From Crambe crambe (Eukaryota > Porifera > Demospongiae > Poecilosclerida > Crambeidae): a DNA stretch of 64,000 nt. The DNA is taken from assembly GCA_963924555.1 (NCBI GenBank), contig OZ004584.1:5703001-5767000 (forward strand), read 5' to 3'. A program made the translations under genes and the position numbers. The notes under the pieces are model-generated. The model was not told the origin of the DNA and searched no databases. It worked only from the letters and a program-made list of their open reading frames with translations. Of this stretch, positions 11,494 to 22,728 are shown one piece after another (positions within the stretch are counted from its first letter, which is position 1; every line of letters starts with the position of its first letter).

Positions 11494-11680
11494 GTTCGTT
11501 TGTCTTTCATAATACATATAGTAACTATACTATAGCGACTGATGTGATAATAAAATTATAGATTATTTCATTGAATTTCATGATCTAGATGTACACTTAT
11601 CTAATTCTGGATTGAAGGTAGCTGTATGTTACTTGCCACAATTCATTAGCTATCTAGATAATATTAAATTTATCCAACAG

Positions 11681-11920
11681 GTTGAGTCTAGCTGTTTTCA
11701 AGATTTGACTGTTTACATGGAGTATGAAGATGGCACACATTGCGACTCTCCTGCACATCTCGCTGATGCATTGAATAGGATAGAGTATCTGATTTTCAAT
11801 GCCACCTCCAGAAAGTGTCCCAATATTTCCAATATTTCGTATCTTATGCTCTTCATATCGAAATAAACTCAAGTAATTCATCTTCAAGCAGTTTTACAGT
11901 GGTGTATCTCCCAAGCTCAA
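11681..11920 (+). CDS. Probable further extracellular exon(s), joins uncertain
   Basis: A good acceptor (TATCCAACAG) precedes 11681 and a strong donor (GTAAGT) follows 11920. The first part is open in one frame (VESSCFQDLTVYMEYEDGTH...). The second part, from about 11812, is open in another frame (KVSQYFQYFVSYALHIEI, a serine-rich run, then FTVVYLPSS), and this frame joins the next exon in the correct phase. The change of frame near 11780-11812 is unexplained: a sequence error, a wrongly placed splice site, or a broken gene. Confidence 0.4.
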
Positions 11921-12015
11921 GTAAGTAGCTAGCTATACACGTGGGAGGTACTATATTCTATTGGCTTCATTTTGATGGGTTTATATTTAGCTATAAGTGT
12001 AGCAATAGCTAGTTA

Positions 12016-12224
12016 TATGTGACAGTACTTGGGAAAAGGTACCTTTTCGCGCAAAAATTCATAATTGAGTTATTGGTATCATTTTAAAGCTCTTAATCTG
12101 GAGATTTACATGGCTTTTAAATCAAATTTATACACCACTTTGTTCCTGAGTTATACTTAATTGAATTTTATATCTCTTGTACATTTTGCGCGAAAAGGTA
12201 CCTCTTCCCAAGTACTGTCACATA
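12016..12224. mobile_element. MITE inside a receptor intron
   Basis: The ends are inverted repeats of about 40 bases: TATGTGACAGTACTTGGGAA at the left and its near-exact complement at 12205-12224, each followed inward by GGTACCTTTTCGCGCAAAA-type sequence. It lies in the intron between 11920 and 12414. A diverged relative without the right end is at 58174-58320. Confidence 0.75.
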
Positions 12225-12413
12225 TGCTTAGCCATGGACCAACATTAATTATTTTCGACCCACAATAATTATTGATAATTTTACACCTAAGAATATTTAT
12301 CTATGATCTTAGGTATCTGCTTCTCATAAAAATCTGATCTGGGCAATTACTATCACCCCTAGTAAACATTGGGTTAATTAATAGTGCTGCTCCTGTCCTT
12401 ATATATTTAACAG

Positions 12414-13016
12414 CTGCATATGTAAACAGCCTTCCTGGTGTGGTAGCAATTGCAGCTGTTGGAATAGGTATGGTTTACAGCTAAACAATGTTCATCACAG
12501 GGCAATAGAATTTTTATTTTAGCTGTCGTAGTGAGCATTATGATAGTGATGGCATTTTACTACTCACATCACAGGAAAGAAATGAAAAAGGTGATAATTA
12601 ATAAAGAAGAGGTATAAAATTAATGTATAGTTATGTTGTTATACTTTTAATACAGTATTCACACATGTATCCTATTATTAGAGTGTTGATCAATTGAATG
12701 CACTATCTTCTTATAACAGAGATCTTCTGAAGTAATAATCACTGACCAGGATGGGTTAAATGATCCGGAAATACATGTTCAAGAAAACTGTGCATATGCT
12801 GTCACTATAGTTGGTAAAGTAGAGGTGATGAGAAGCAATAACTGTGCTATTGAAATTGCTTTAATCCTGTTCTCTTTCATGTTTCAATGGCCAGCTTATG
12901 CTGAGATTCCTCCTTCAACTCCGAGAGTTGAAATAGTTACACCTGATGCAACATTTCACTCAAACATGGTTCCATTGGGAGAAGAGAGGATGAAACAAAA
13001 ACCATGTAGGTACTGA
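12414..13016 (+). CDS. Transmembrane and cytoplasmic exons of a single-pass receptor
   Basis: Four exons with canonical borders and matching phases: 12414-12467, 12523-12611, 12720-12813 and 12895-13016 (stop TGA at 13014). The first two encode one hydrophobic span (GVVAIAAVGI joined to AVVVSIMIVMAFYY) followed by the basic stop-transfer stretch SHHRKEMKK. The last two encode a tail of about 70 residues with closely spaced tyrosines (CAYAVTIV/AYAEIP), proline and acidic residues, ending KQKPCRY. Introns are 55, 108 and 81 bases. With the FN3 exon at 11206 this makes a type I receptor or adhesion molecule. The ligand and signalling partner cannot be told. The broken frame at 11681-11920 leaves open that the gene is damaged. 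Confidence 0.6.
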
Positions 13017-13839
13017 AGAAGAGAAAGGGGGGCATGCAGTACCTGTCTAGCAAGCTTTCACTGAGGTGTAGAATTTCCAAAATTATGGAAGACCCTTGAT
13101 AGCAAGCTGCAGTGGAGCTTCTCATTGCATGTAGACACTTTTGAGACCTCCTGAAATGTTTGGTTTCAGGTATAGATTTTTTGATTTCAGGGGTTTCTTT
13201 ATTGAGGGGCTCCACCATCTTCAATCTCTTCTGCCACCTAGGAACAGTATTAATTTTTCATCAATACTGCAGGAAATTATTAATAGATGGTGCTTTCAAG
13301 GCCTGTCATCTACACCACGTTCAACTTCATCCCTCCATTTTTCTTAGTCCCTGTAAAACCCTCTTGTTTAGCTACTCTTGTGTACAATAGCCACATAGTA
13401 TTATTTTTGGCTAGAATCCTCCTTGCTTTATTTATTCAATTTTTACTATTAGCTAGCACACACAGTAGTCATAGGCATTGACATTGAATAATTGTTAAAG
13501 TTCATCAGTTAGCTTATAGTTCTTGTTGGAATTCACACTGTTAAAAACATCACAATTACAAGTTTACATTTAAAATCACTCCACTGACGTATTTAAAATC
13601 ACTCCACTGATGTGATGATTTTGGACTGTCTAATTCCCTGATACATTATTACTGAACATTTCACCAGTATCAAGAGTGTACATCATCTTGGCCATGTGTT
13701 TCATGTCGTCCTGTAGATCATTGCAGTGGCTTCCGTCCATTCGTAAGCAGGAACTTTGAATGGAAATTGTTTAGTTGTTTTGGTGGTAGAGCATTTGTAT
13801 GTAAGTACCAGAAATACTCTCTTTTACGGACACCTCTAG

Positions 13840-13949
13840 CTGATGTGATGCCTTCCATGCCAGTACTAGTCACATTTCATTATAATGATGTTGTCACTGA
13901 CTCAGTCTCAGAAAATTCAAACTCTTCATCTTTTGTTCCATTAGAGTAG
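13840..13949 (+). CDS. Possible alternative or relic last exon
   Basis: After an acceptor (CACCTCTAG) a phase-1 frame reads DVMPSMPVLVTFHYNDVV... and stops after SSFVPLE. The pattern resembles the confirmed last exon at 12895 (EIPPSTPRVEIV...NMVPLGEE) in phase, proline start and closing V-P-L-(G)E. It may be a duplicated terminal exon, used alternatively or left over. The evidence is this resemblance only. Confidence 0.3.
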
Positions 13950-14219
13950 TCATAAGAGATTATCTTTGGTGATGTTGTAACTAGTATAGTAATAATAATT
14001 ATAGCTAGTATAGCTCCCTGCTGTGTTATTCAGTGTCACCATAGCCACCCTTAACCACAATCATATATAATGTCTGCATTTGCATCCTCGTAGTGGGTTG
14101 GAATCATCATGTGCATAAATAAATTATCCATGGTTGTTATGAAGTTTCACTCACAAGACACTACGCTCATAGCTAACCATGGACAATTTTCCCCAAATAT
14201 ATAGCATGGCTGACCCACC

Positions 14220-15260
14220 TTGATGCTTATGCAATCACATTGAGTGGATGCAACATATGTACAGTGCAACCTCAATTATCCAACCTCAATTATGACTTGT
14301 CTACAAATTTAAGTGCCAGATAATTGAGGTTGGATAATGTTGCATCCAATTCATATACATAAAAAGGTGTTGGGGAGATACACACAGAGAGACTGACTCA
14401 GAATTAATTAAGGAAAAAAATCACCTGTGTATTGTCATTATTGCACATGCACATAATTGGTATAACCAAGTTGGTAAGGGTTATCATTGTACATGTGATA
14501 GACCACAATGTAATAATTATGATGTAGACCTTATAACTTATAATTATCATTATTAATGGTGGGGGAGGGAGGAACAGCAAACAGGACCACACCCTTCTCC
14601 ATCCCAGCAGCTTGAGGGAGTTCACCACCAAGAAGAGTCTCCAATATTAACTGCATGTGTTAGTGTCTTCTTTTTTTTTTTTTTTGTAACACATAGCTAT
14701 ACTGCCCTCAGAACATTTTATTCCAATGTATGTCAAGCTTAACTTGAAGTACAGTCAGTCCATTGCACACTGGCAGCTGGTGTTCCTAATGTCTGTGTAG
14801 GCCACCCTCATCCTGGATTCATGGAAGTTATAGTTATATACATTCATATTGCTGACAGGAGGTTCTTGTGTATACTAAACCAGAAGGGGGTAGAGTTATA
14901 ATTGCAGGAACTAGTAGGGCAGCAGAAATCCACAATGATGAATTAGTTTTGTGCACTCTTTCTTTTGTCCTCTGTAGCTACAGGTAATTTTTCATGTCTA
15001 CGTGTGTATAGGCCATCCTCATACTTGATTCCCATGCAGAAGTGTATTCATATTGCAGTACACTCTGAGTCCTCGGTTGTTGCACAGTGCACAACTGGCA
15101 CCACTAAGCATGCTTGACATTATCTTTTCGATCAGTAGCAATCAAAAGAGAGGTCTAAATGGATGTTGTCTATGAGTCAGATTCACTCCAAAGACATTAA
15201 TTGATTCATCGATATTATCGTAAACATTTAATTATTGCAATGGGAACACCAGATGGCATA
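14220..15260 (-). pseudogene. Degenerate receptor copy
   Basis: Scattered pieces keep the family order on the minus strand: the 3' flank (14230-14480), a C-terminal piece (about 14555-14610), the region encoding RVAYIDMR and the cysteines before it (14757-14880 and again 15000-15070), and the GVSLTHG region (about 15165-15200). Many indels separate them, and no frame survives. The short open frame at 14404-14631 is chance. Confidence 0.55.
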
Positions 15261-15335
15261 GTTGTGTCTTGAGGAGTGGAGGTGCAAGTCATTCTTAAAC
15301 TACACTTAATAGCTACATTGATGTTGGAGACTGCA

Positions 15336-15362
15336 CCCCCCCCCCCCCCCCCCCCCCCCCCC
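15336..15362 (+). repeat. 27-base C run
   Basis: An uninterrupted C homopolymer between the degenerate receptor copy and intact copy B. Confidence 0.9.
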
Positions 15363-15587
15363 ATGGGAATATGAGGGTCATTTATTTTCTGTATAAGGAG
15401 TGGATGTGTTATTTTGTAGCTATAGGTGCACGCTCAAAATAGTAATCATAAAATAGAAAAAACTAAGCTAAATGGAGGATAGAATAAAATAATAGCTAAT
15501 AAACTAAGCTAAGAATAGAGAATAAGAATAAACTAGCTAAGATAAAATAAAGCCGGATAAGACTAAAATGAGGATACTGGGTATGCT

Positions 15588-17345
15588 TCACTGTATGTAG
15601 AGCTCAATTATTTCAATGGGTGCAGTTCCATCACTTATATGTGGTGAACACAACCTCATCTCCACATCATCAGTGGTGGGGGTGGGAAGGTCCTTGATAA
15701 ACCATGGTGGGTTATTGAAAGAACAGCAAGCATTGGTGGAACCACATCCTGCTCCATCCCAGAGGGGGTCACTAGGTTGAAATGCTCTAGGTACATCACG
15801 ATAATTTGTACTGAGGGCAGTATCACAAAAATAGTCATTGCCAACATAATTTGGAACAGGTGGTGGAGATGCATTAATGTTGGTGCAAGGACATTTACAG
15901 TATGTGTCTCTTGCTGTTTCATCGGATGCTCCTGCAAATGTCCAAATATGTTTACGAGGACTTTGTCCATGAGTCAGACTCACTCCATAGACATAAGCAG
16001 AATCAATGGGATCAGCATGTCGGAAAAATGCGCAGGAAACCTTATCTTGATACCCAATGATTCTTCCATATACATGGCTGTACTCTACCCCATGGACAGT
16101 GAAGGTAGTACTAACACATCCATGCGTAGTTATATTACACACTCTTCTTGGTGGTGAACTCCTTGAGAATAAGGTCAGTCTGCTGGGACACTGGTGGCTG
16201 GTGTTCCTCATGTCTATGTAGGCCACCCTCATCCATCCTTGTGTTAGATTCCCAGAAGTTGCATTCATATTACAGTACACTCTGACAGGAGATCCTTGTG
16301 TACTAATCCAGTAGTAACCAGAAGGGCTGTTTGAGGGTAGAGTATTGCAAGAACTAGCAGGGATATCTTCATTGAGGCCAAGGTTAGAAGGAATTAGTCC
16401 ATTACTGTAACAATTATCTGCATACTGCCTGTTGAATAAGTCACAGTACACACGCACAGCAGGACCATTGGAGGACCTGATCCAGTAGTGATCTGATGGG
16501 GAGGAGAGATTCAACAGCAAGACATGGCAACATGAAGCAGCAGGATTACTAGGATTCTGCCCAATCATATGTAGTGTGTTTATCTTGGAATCCAATGACC
16601 TTGAGCTATTAGTTTGAAGTTCAAAGTTATGATCCACCAAGTTTTGAAGCCTTGTCAATGACCTTGAATTGTTAGTCTGAAGTTCAAAGCTATTATCCAC
16701 TAAATTTTGAAGTTGTATCAATGATCTTGAGTTATTCACTTGTAGTTCATTCTGAAGCTGAGTTAATAATCTTGAATAATCATTCTGAAGCTGCATCAGT
16801 GATCTTGAATAATTATATTGTAGTTCATCAATATTATTCTGAAGCTGCATCAATGATCTTGAATAATTCATTTGAAGTTCGTCAAAATTATTCTGAAGCT
16901 GCATCAATGAGCTTGAATAATTCATTTGAAATTCATTCTGGAACTGAATTAATAATTTTGAAGAATTTGTTTCAAGTTCATCATGGTAGTGCTGATGCTC
17001 CACTAATGATTTTGAATAATTTGCTTGAAGTTCATCATGATAATTTTGAAGCTGCTTTAATGATCTTGAAAAATTATCTTGCATGAAGCTTATTTCATAA
17101 CTGTTGGAATTCCTTAGTGAAATAGCCAAGCTAGCAAATGCTGCACTACCTACTAAGATGAATCCAACTAGTGCAAATGTATAACATGCCCAACTATAAG
17201 TAGGTTTCTTCAACTCTGACTTTACTTGCTGAGATTTTACAGATGTGGAGACACTTGTAATCTTGTTTGAAGAAAGAACTTCATAGGAAGGATATTTATC
17301 TATGTTTTTTACATCTACCAACTCATAAGCATTTTCTTCTTCCAT
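15588..17345 (-). CDS. Type II membrane receptor-like protein, long-stalk member (copy B, intact)
   Basis: A single-exon gene of 585 residues from the conserved start MEEENAYELV; an in-frame ATG 16 codons upstream is less likely. The tail has YELV (7-10) and YEVL (21-24) ten residues apart, close to an ITAM spacing but with Val in the first motif. The membrane segment is at about 51-76. The stalk (about 85-265) is the longest in the cluster: roughly ten imperfect repeats of the type LQxNYSRSLMQLQN, nearly all with an Asn-X-Ser site. The ectodomain has the two SGxYWI / VRVYC strings, then GWMRVAYIDM, HIWTFAGAS, NDYFCDTALS, DPLWDGAGCG, CCSFNNPPWF and a closing ELYIQ. The repeat stalk suggests a glycosylated coiled-coil or rod that sets reach from the membrane. 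Function is otherwise unknown. Confidence 0.87.
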   Translation of the reverse strand: MEEENAYELVDVKNIDKYPSYEVLSSNKITSVSTSVKSQQVKSELKKPTYSWACYTFALVGFILVGSAAFASLAISLRNSNSYEISFMQDNFSRSLKQLQNYHDELQANYSKSLVEHQHYHDELETNSSKLLIQFQNEFQMNYSSSLMQLQNNFDELQMNYSRSLMQLQNNIDELQYNYSRSLMQLQNDYSRLLTQLQNELQVNNSRSLIQLQNLVDNSFELQTNNSRSLTRLQNLVDHNFELQTNSSRSLDSKINTLHMIGQNPSNPAASCCHVLLLNLSSPSDHYWIRSSNGPAVRVYCDLFNRQYADNCYSNGLIPSNLGLNEDIPASSCNTLPSNSPSGYYWISTQGSPVRVYCNMNATSGNLTQGWMRVAYIDMRNTSHQCPSRLTLFSRSSPPRRVCNITTHGCVSTTFTVHGVEYSHVYGRIIGYQDKVSCAFFRHADPIDSAYVYGVSLTHGQSPRKHIWTFAGASDETARDTYCKCPCTNINASPPPVPNYVGNDYFCDTALSTNYRDVPRAFQPSDPLWDGAGCGSTNACCSFNNPPWFIKDLPTPTTDDVEMRLCSPHISDGTAPIEIIELYIQ

Positions 17346-17679
17346 GACTTCGTATAGCCAGTTAGCAATGTACATTGAACTAAACAAATCCACTTAGCTA
17401 CTTTTATGCCAACTAACTACTGCTGAGAGTAATTCATGTTTATGATGATGCATAAGATAAACATGTTTGTTTGTGCAACCAAAGACATCACTAAAATTAA
17501 TCACTACATTTTCATCTTATAAGAATGTAAATAATTATAAGCAAACTGGAATAGTTACTTTGATCATAAACAAGATAATCAATTGTGTACTATATAAAAC
17601 CCTGCACAACAGCATATTATAATCACAATCACCACTCAGTCATGATCACACACAAACACATGCCATGCATACCCCATGC

Positions 17680-17710
<31 letters not shown>

Positions 17711-17748
17711 TGTACGTATGTATGTATGTATGTATGTATGTATGTATG
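17680..17748 (+). repeat. (TATG)n microsatellite
   Basis: About 17 units of TATG with one interruption, directly before the SINE head. Confidence 0.9.
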
Positions 17749-18171
17749 TGTGGAGTCACTGGCAGTGAATGGTTGTACTCTGGGCTTGTAAGCGGGAGAC
17801 CGTGAGTTCGAGTCCCACCAGTAACATATGGTGTTTATCCATCCTCCTTTTCACCAGCATTAATTGCTGTGAATATCCACCGAACACCATGCCACCAGTC
17901 CACCCAGCTGAAAATGGGCACCTGGAATTTCCAGGGTGCAAATCAAACTGGCTATCTCTCCTATATCAGCTGTGGTCCAGGTGGGACTTCGGGTGCCCAC
18001 ACCACTTGCTGAGAAGAGGTAGTCAGTCCTCCTGCAAGTTCCTAGCCTGGGCTCCAGGAGGTTGCCAGCACTGGCTCTCTTAGTGCCTGCTTAGTGCACC
18101 GGCATCCCGGCTTGACCAGGTGCGTGTGACCGCTCAGCGGCAGCTAGATGATTTGCATTTTGCATTTGCAT
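17749..18171 (+). mobile_element. tRNA-derived SINE (tRNA-Thr-like head)
   Basis: The head has an A-box-like TGGCAGTGAATGG (17760-17772) and a B-box GTTCGAGTC (17806-17814). Between them is CTTGTAA, an anticodon loop reading TGT, so the head is closest to tRNA-Thr. A body of about 350 bases follows, ending in TTTGCATTTTGCATTTGCAT, with TATG/TG repeats on both sides. A related copy at 41025 lacks the B-box part. Confidence 0.7.
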
Positions 18172-18194
18172 ATACGTATGTATGTATGTATGTA

Positions 18195-18238
<44 letters not shown>

Positions 18239-18270
18239 CGTATGGCACGCACGCATGCACACACACACAC
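18171..18270 (+). repeat. TATG / TG / CA microsatellite
   Basis: A compound simple repeat immediately 3' of the SINE: (TATG)n, then (TG)n, (TATG)n and (CA)n. Confidence 0.85.
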
Positions 18271-18340
18271 ACATGCTGTGTAACTGCTGTTATGATTTTG
18301 CATGAAGTTCACTATGATTGTTTTGGAGCGTACATGCTAA

Positions 18341-18572
18341 AGTCAGGTTGGATATGCTACTTGAGGAATTCCTTATTGAAATAGCCAAACTATGTAGCAA
18401 ATGGTGCACTATACCTACTAGACCAACTAGTGCAAATGTATAACACACTAGGTTTCTTCAACTCTGACTTTACTTAGCTAGCTAGATGTGGAGACATTTT
18501 TTAATCTCGTTTGAAGTTGAAGGAACTTCATGGAAGGATTCAATGTGATGCATTTTGCATCTTCTTCCATGC
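18341..18572 (-). pseudogene. Receptor N-terminal scrap
   Basis: The minus strand carries the start, tail and membrane segment of the family, with insertions (TAGC-type) and deletions that break the frame. The stalk and ectodomain are missing. Confidence 0.75.
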
Positions 18573-20107
18573 TTTAGTAAACAATTAGCTACATTGAATC
18601 CACTCTGGTTGCGCACATATGATATGGAAAGCATAAGAAATTGGTAATATACACACATAGCTGAGGTGATCTGGTCCGAAAATTGGTAGGGACATGGTTC
18701 AACTCTGTAGTCTGCCCTGCCTTGTACGTATTCATGAACTAAGAGCTAGTGCACATCATCATGAAATGCTGTCTGAGCCATATACCTGGTATAATAAGAC
18801 ATTTCCAATTCAATGTATACTGACCCATTATTATATCTGAATCATAGTTACATGATACTTCTATAGCTAGTGGCCATCTGAACCGTAGTTACATATTAGC
18901 TATAATGTGACATATCCAATGTAGCTACAGTAGCAACAATCCAGATGTATAGTTACAAGTTGCATCCACTTGATGTGACTGACTAGGTGGATGGCACCAT
19001 AGACTATAGAGGTTCCAGAATGGACTGGAAATGATTAATTACATCCGCCTTGCGGTGTTCCGTATATTTATGGTAATACTTACTGGATATTGTATTCTGG
19101 GCCGCTGTTTCCATCAATTAATTAACTGTCTAGTGAATTTCTACAACCAAATATGTACCCCAAATGGATAAAAACAATACCATGCAACACTGCAAACTTT
19201 ATATGAACTGCTTATATTACAGTATGAGCTGGATTGGTTAAACTTGGTCCTAGAAAATTACACAAAGCAGGTATACTATTTGACAAAGAAAGGTGTAGTA
19301 ACTAACATGTACTTCAAGTCCTCAACCACATTAACTATGGATGATAAAACTACTTCAGGAGATAAAATTACACAAAGTATTCATATGCAATTTTAACTGC
19401 TAGAGCACACTTTAACTCGAGTTTTGCTCTGACAATAATCCCAGGGTCTTGGCATCTTGTAGTATAGTCTCCCTGGCAGAGTTCAGCCTCTTCATAGCCA
19501 CTTACAAGCTTGTACGGTTAACCACTAAAGTGATCTTTCCTGTTCATATGGAGATACAGCTGCAGCGCAATATAGGCGCAACACGGATATCACACCACCG
19601 GAAGTGCTTGTTAATATTAATTTAATAGGCGTTTCCAGTCCATGTAGGAACCTATATAGTCTATGATGGCACAGAGTGATAGCTATACACTGCAGATTAA
19701 GGAGGAAGGAAAATAACATCATGTAGACCTGTTCGAAACCACTAGCTATTTCCAACCATGTACACTGCTGACTTGACATTAGCTACCATATAAGGATATT
19801 CATGATTCATGCTGACCCTGATCTGTCATATGTAGTTTTCAGTTCCTACCTGAATTAGTCTAGGTCAGCATAGCTGCTAGCTACCACCCATGTTTGTGAG
19901 TAGCTAGATCAAGGACTCAACAAGCTAGCTACAACCTTAACCTCCTCTGACAATGGTACTAAGTGGGTTGGAATATTTACATGAATTTTATTTACTGCAT
20001 ACCATTACCAATTACTATATAAAATGCTATTAAGTGATAGGTGAGTCAGCTGAGGTGAGGTTAGATAATAATCGAGCATGTTGCATCCACTCACATAATA
20101 ATACAAG
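18573..20107. other. Intergenic, no gene seen
   Basis: Contains receptor-flank-like sequence near 18820-18960 and 19970-20100. No coding region or RNA gene could be supported. Confidence 0.5.
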
Positions 20108-20366
20108 TAAAGAAAAAACATTTATTCTAATAAATGAAGGTCATGTAGGGATGACTAGTTAACTGGTCAAAAAAGAGTTGGAACAAGAGCTGAATAGATG
20201 AGTGCAAGGATGAAGTCGAATGTGGGTACGTCACACTAGTGATTGCACCTGGATTCGACTTCATCCTTGCACTCATCTATTCAGCTCTTGTTCCAACTCT
20301 TTTTTGACCAGTTAACTAGTCATCCCTACATCACCTTCATTTATTAGAATAAATGTTTTTTCTTTA
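20108..20366. mobile_element. Foldback element with about 115-base arms
   Basis: The left arm (from TAAAGAAAAAACATTTATTC) is almost the exact complement of the right arm ending at 20366, with a loop of under 40 bases near 20220-20250. Each arm contains TGTAGGGATGACTAG. No coding content. Confidence 0.85.
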
Positions 20367-20734
20367 GGCCACATCAACTTAATTACTTGTTTATCATCCC
20401 CTCCCTCTCCAATTTTTGCTCTTCTGAATTTTTGATTTTATTTCTACTGAGCATGTGCATGGTGTACTTTACTTGAAATTTAGGCGTGATTTTCAGTGTA
20501 ATTTCAGTTTTGGTGGCTATTAAATTATGGTGTTTATTATTCTTCAAGTAAAGTGTGCAGCTACTTGTTTTCATGACTTTTTTGTGGAACTTCAGCTTTT
20601 TGTATGTTTTCATAATGATAGCTTTTTAAACAGGTGCCATGGAAACCAATAAAAAATAAAGATAAAAGCCTCCCCCCCTCTCCTAATTTTTGAAGAAATT
20701 AGGATGATAAACAAGTAATTAATTTGATGTGGCC
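20367..20734. mobile_element. Harbinger-like MITE, TTA target duplication
   Basis: The ends are inverted repeats of about 33 bases beginning GGCCACATCAA. TTA flanks both sides (20364-20366 and 20735-20737), the duplication typical of PIF/Harbinger elements. It abuts the foldback element, whose final TTA served as target. The interior has no transposase. Confidence 0.65.
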
Positions 20735-21837
20735 TTACTTATTTCTTTTATTTTTTAAATAGAATTCTTTTTGCAGGAGGTCATTAGAGCTGCATCTATG
20801 AATATCTCATTATAGCTGCTTGTTATGATTATTGTTCAGTTAGTGCCTTTTTTCCCTTATAATGACTGTTTTTCTATATTATGCTGATTAATTAAGTTAG
20901 GGGAAGGAGGCAAGGTAACTGTTAATCTGGCGTAGCCAGCCCCGAGCGCCGAAAGCTACACCAGATTAGGTAACTGTAGCTGTTTTTGTTTTATGAAATT
21001 CAATTTTTATAGCTCCTGTTGCAATGCTGGATCACAATCAAGCCTGGTAAACGATTAAAATCTTCTGAGCTCATAGATGAAGGGCTAGGGCTAGGGCCGG
21101 CTAGGGAGCCTGCTTTCGTTTCTAAATAATGCACAGCTCACTGGCGCTCGAGTAAGTTTAGGCCTACCATTCAAAATTTATACGCTGTCCTTACAGCTCT
21201 AGCTAATAGTTAGCTAGGATAACTTATCTTAGAGCTGACTGTATTATTCTGTTCTATCTACGGTCGAAATGGCCTTTTGCTTCAACGAGATCGAGAGTCA
21301 TGGCAACTATCGTTTGTTACGCATGCGCGTTATGTTCAATTTCTTCGTTGTATAGTCCAGAGAGCGGCTTTTTTTCTGAGCGGACTAGAGGCTAAACCGA
21401 TGCTACACTGCACTGGTCGGGGTAAAATGCTACACATTCATATATAGAACATAGCCATAACGCGCCCCAGTTTTTCTCCAGATCGTGCCATTATTATGAT
21501 TAAGAACATGAAGAATAAGAAATCATGAAAAAAAGCGCTTTTATTATTCTTTCGTGTCGAGTCTTTCAGCCTCCAAAATTATCCTGCATGATAAGAATGT
21601 GCATATAATACAGGGTAAGCAGTCATAGCAGCTACAACTTACTGTTTTCTGAGGAAATGCAACTTCATTTTGTGCTAGTCCTATGGTACCGTGCTCTCTG
21701 ATAAGGTGCTGGGGAGACATCACTGAGTGATGCAACATTACAGACTGACTCACTTGCACATAATTAAGTTGGTGGTAAGGGTCACTATTATGATAGATCA
21801 CCATTGTGGACACATTTCTTGATGCGATTTCTGTTAG
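20735..21837. other. Intergenic with a small hairpin
   Basis: An imperfect hairpin at 20933-20967 (AATCTGGCGTAGC paired with GCTACACCAGATT) resembles the tip of the element at 24000. From about 21700 the receptor-family 3' flank appears. No gene seen. Confidence 0.45.
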
Positions 21838-22436
21838 CTACTGTATGTAAAGTTCTACTATTTCAATTGGTGTGCTTCCATCATACGAAGGTCGACACAC
21901 CCTCATCTCTATGTCATCAGTGGTGGGGGAGGGAAGGTCCTTGATAAACCATGGTGGGTGGTTAAAGGAACAGCAAGCATTGGTGGGACCACATCCCTCT
22001 CCATCCCAGAGGGGATTAGCAGGTTGGAATTCTCTAGGTACATTGAGGTAATATGTGCTGAGAGCAGTAGCATAAAAATAGTCATTACCAATGAAGTCTG
22101 GAACAGATGGTGGTGGAGTGATGCTTGTATTAATGCAAGGACATTTGAATGTTGGATGATTTGACGTCTCATCGCATCAGATGCTCCTGCAAAAGTCCAA
22201 ATGTGATTGCGGGGACTTTGTCAGACTCACTCCAAAGACATATCGACTGTCAATATTGTTGTAAGTGTTTCGGTAGTTAAATGCGATGGGAACTCTATTC
22301 TGATATGCAATGATTCTTCCATACACGTGACTGTACTCTACCATGAACAGAGAAAATGTTATCAACACATACAGAACGTATTATGATATCACATGCTCTT
22401 CTTGGTGCTGAATTTCTTGATAGTAGGGTCAATAGT
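21838..22436 (-). pseudogene. Receptor C-terminal half, 5' truncated
   Basis: The last third of the ectodomain is preserved on the minus strand through the closing ELYIQ and stop, with frame breaks near 22168, 22225 and 22340. Upstream of the LTLLSRNSAPRRAC region it switches at about 22437 to sequence that normally lies 5' of the gene (as at 8290-8530). A deletion has therefore removed the start, membrane segment, stalk and first half of the ectodomain. Confidence 0.75.
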
Positions 22437-22728
22437 GAGCTAACGTTTATGGCTTCATGATTAGGTTTCTGGGAGACACACTCTTCTCTCTTTTTCACTG
22501 TACATATATAGTGTACTTCAAATGCATCCATCACCTTGATACAATCTTGTCTCTAGTGGGTGGGGAGGGGAGGGGTGCATATATTAGTGTGCACAGTTTT
22601 GAATATCCGCTTTCTTTAAAATAACTGTGTATCGACTACTTCTGAGAGAATTCAACTCAAAATTATAAATAATACCTTCTACAGGGGCCATACATATAAA
22701 TCCTACCGATAAGCATCCATGCATGCTA

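Noticed and set aside
17749..17825. Working tRNA-Thr gene
   Set aside because: The acceptor stem does not pair well and the sequence continues into a repeated body, so it is a SINE head.
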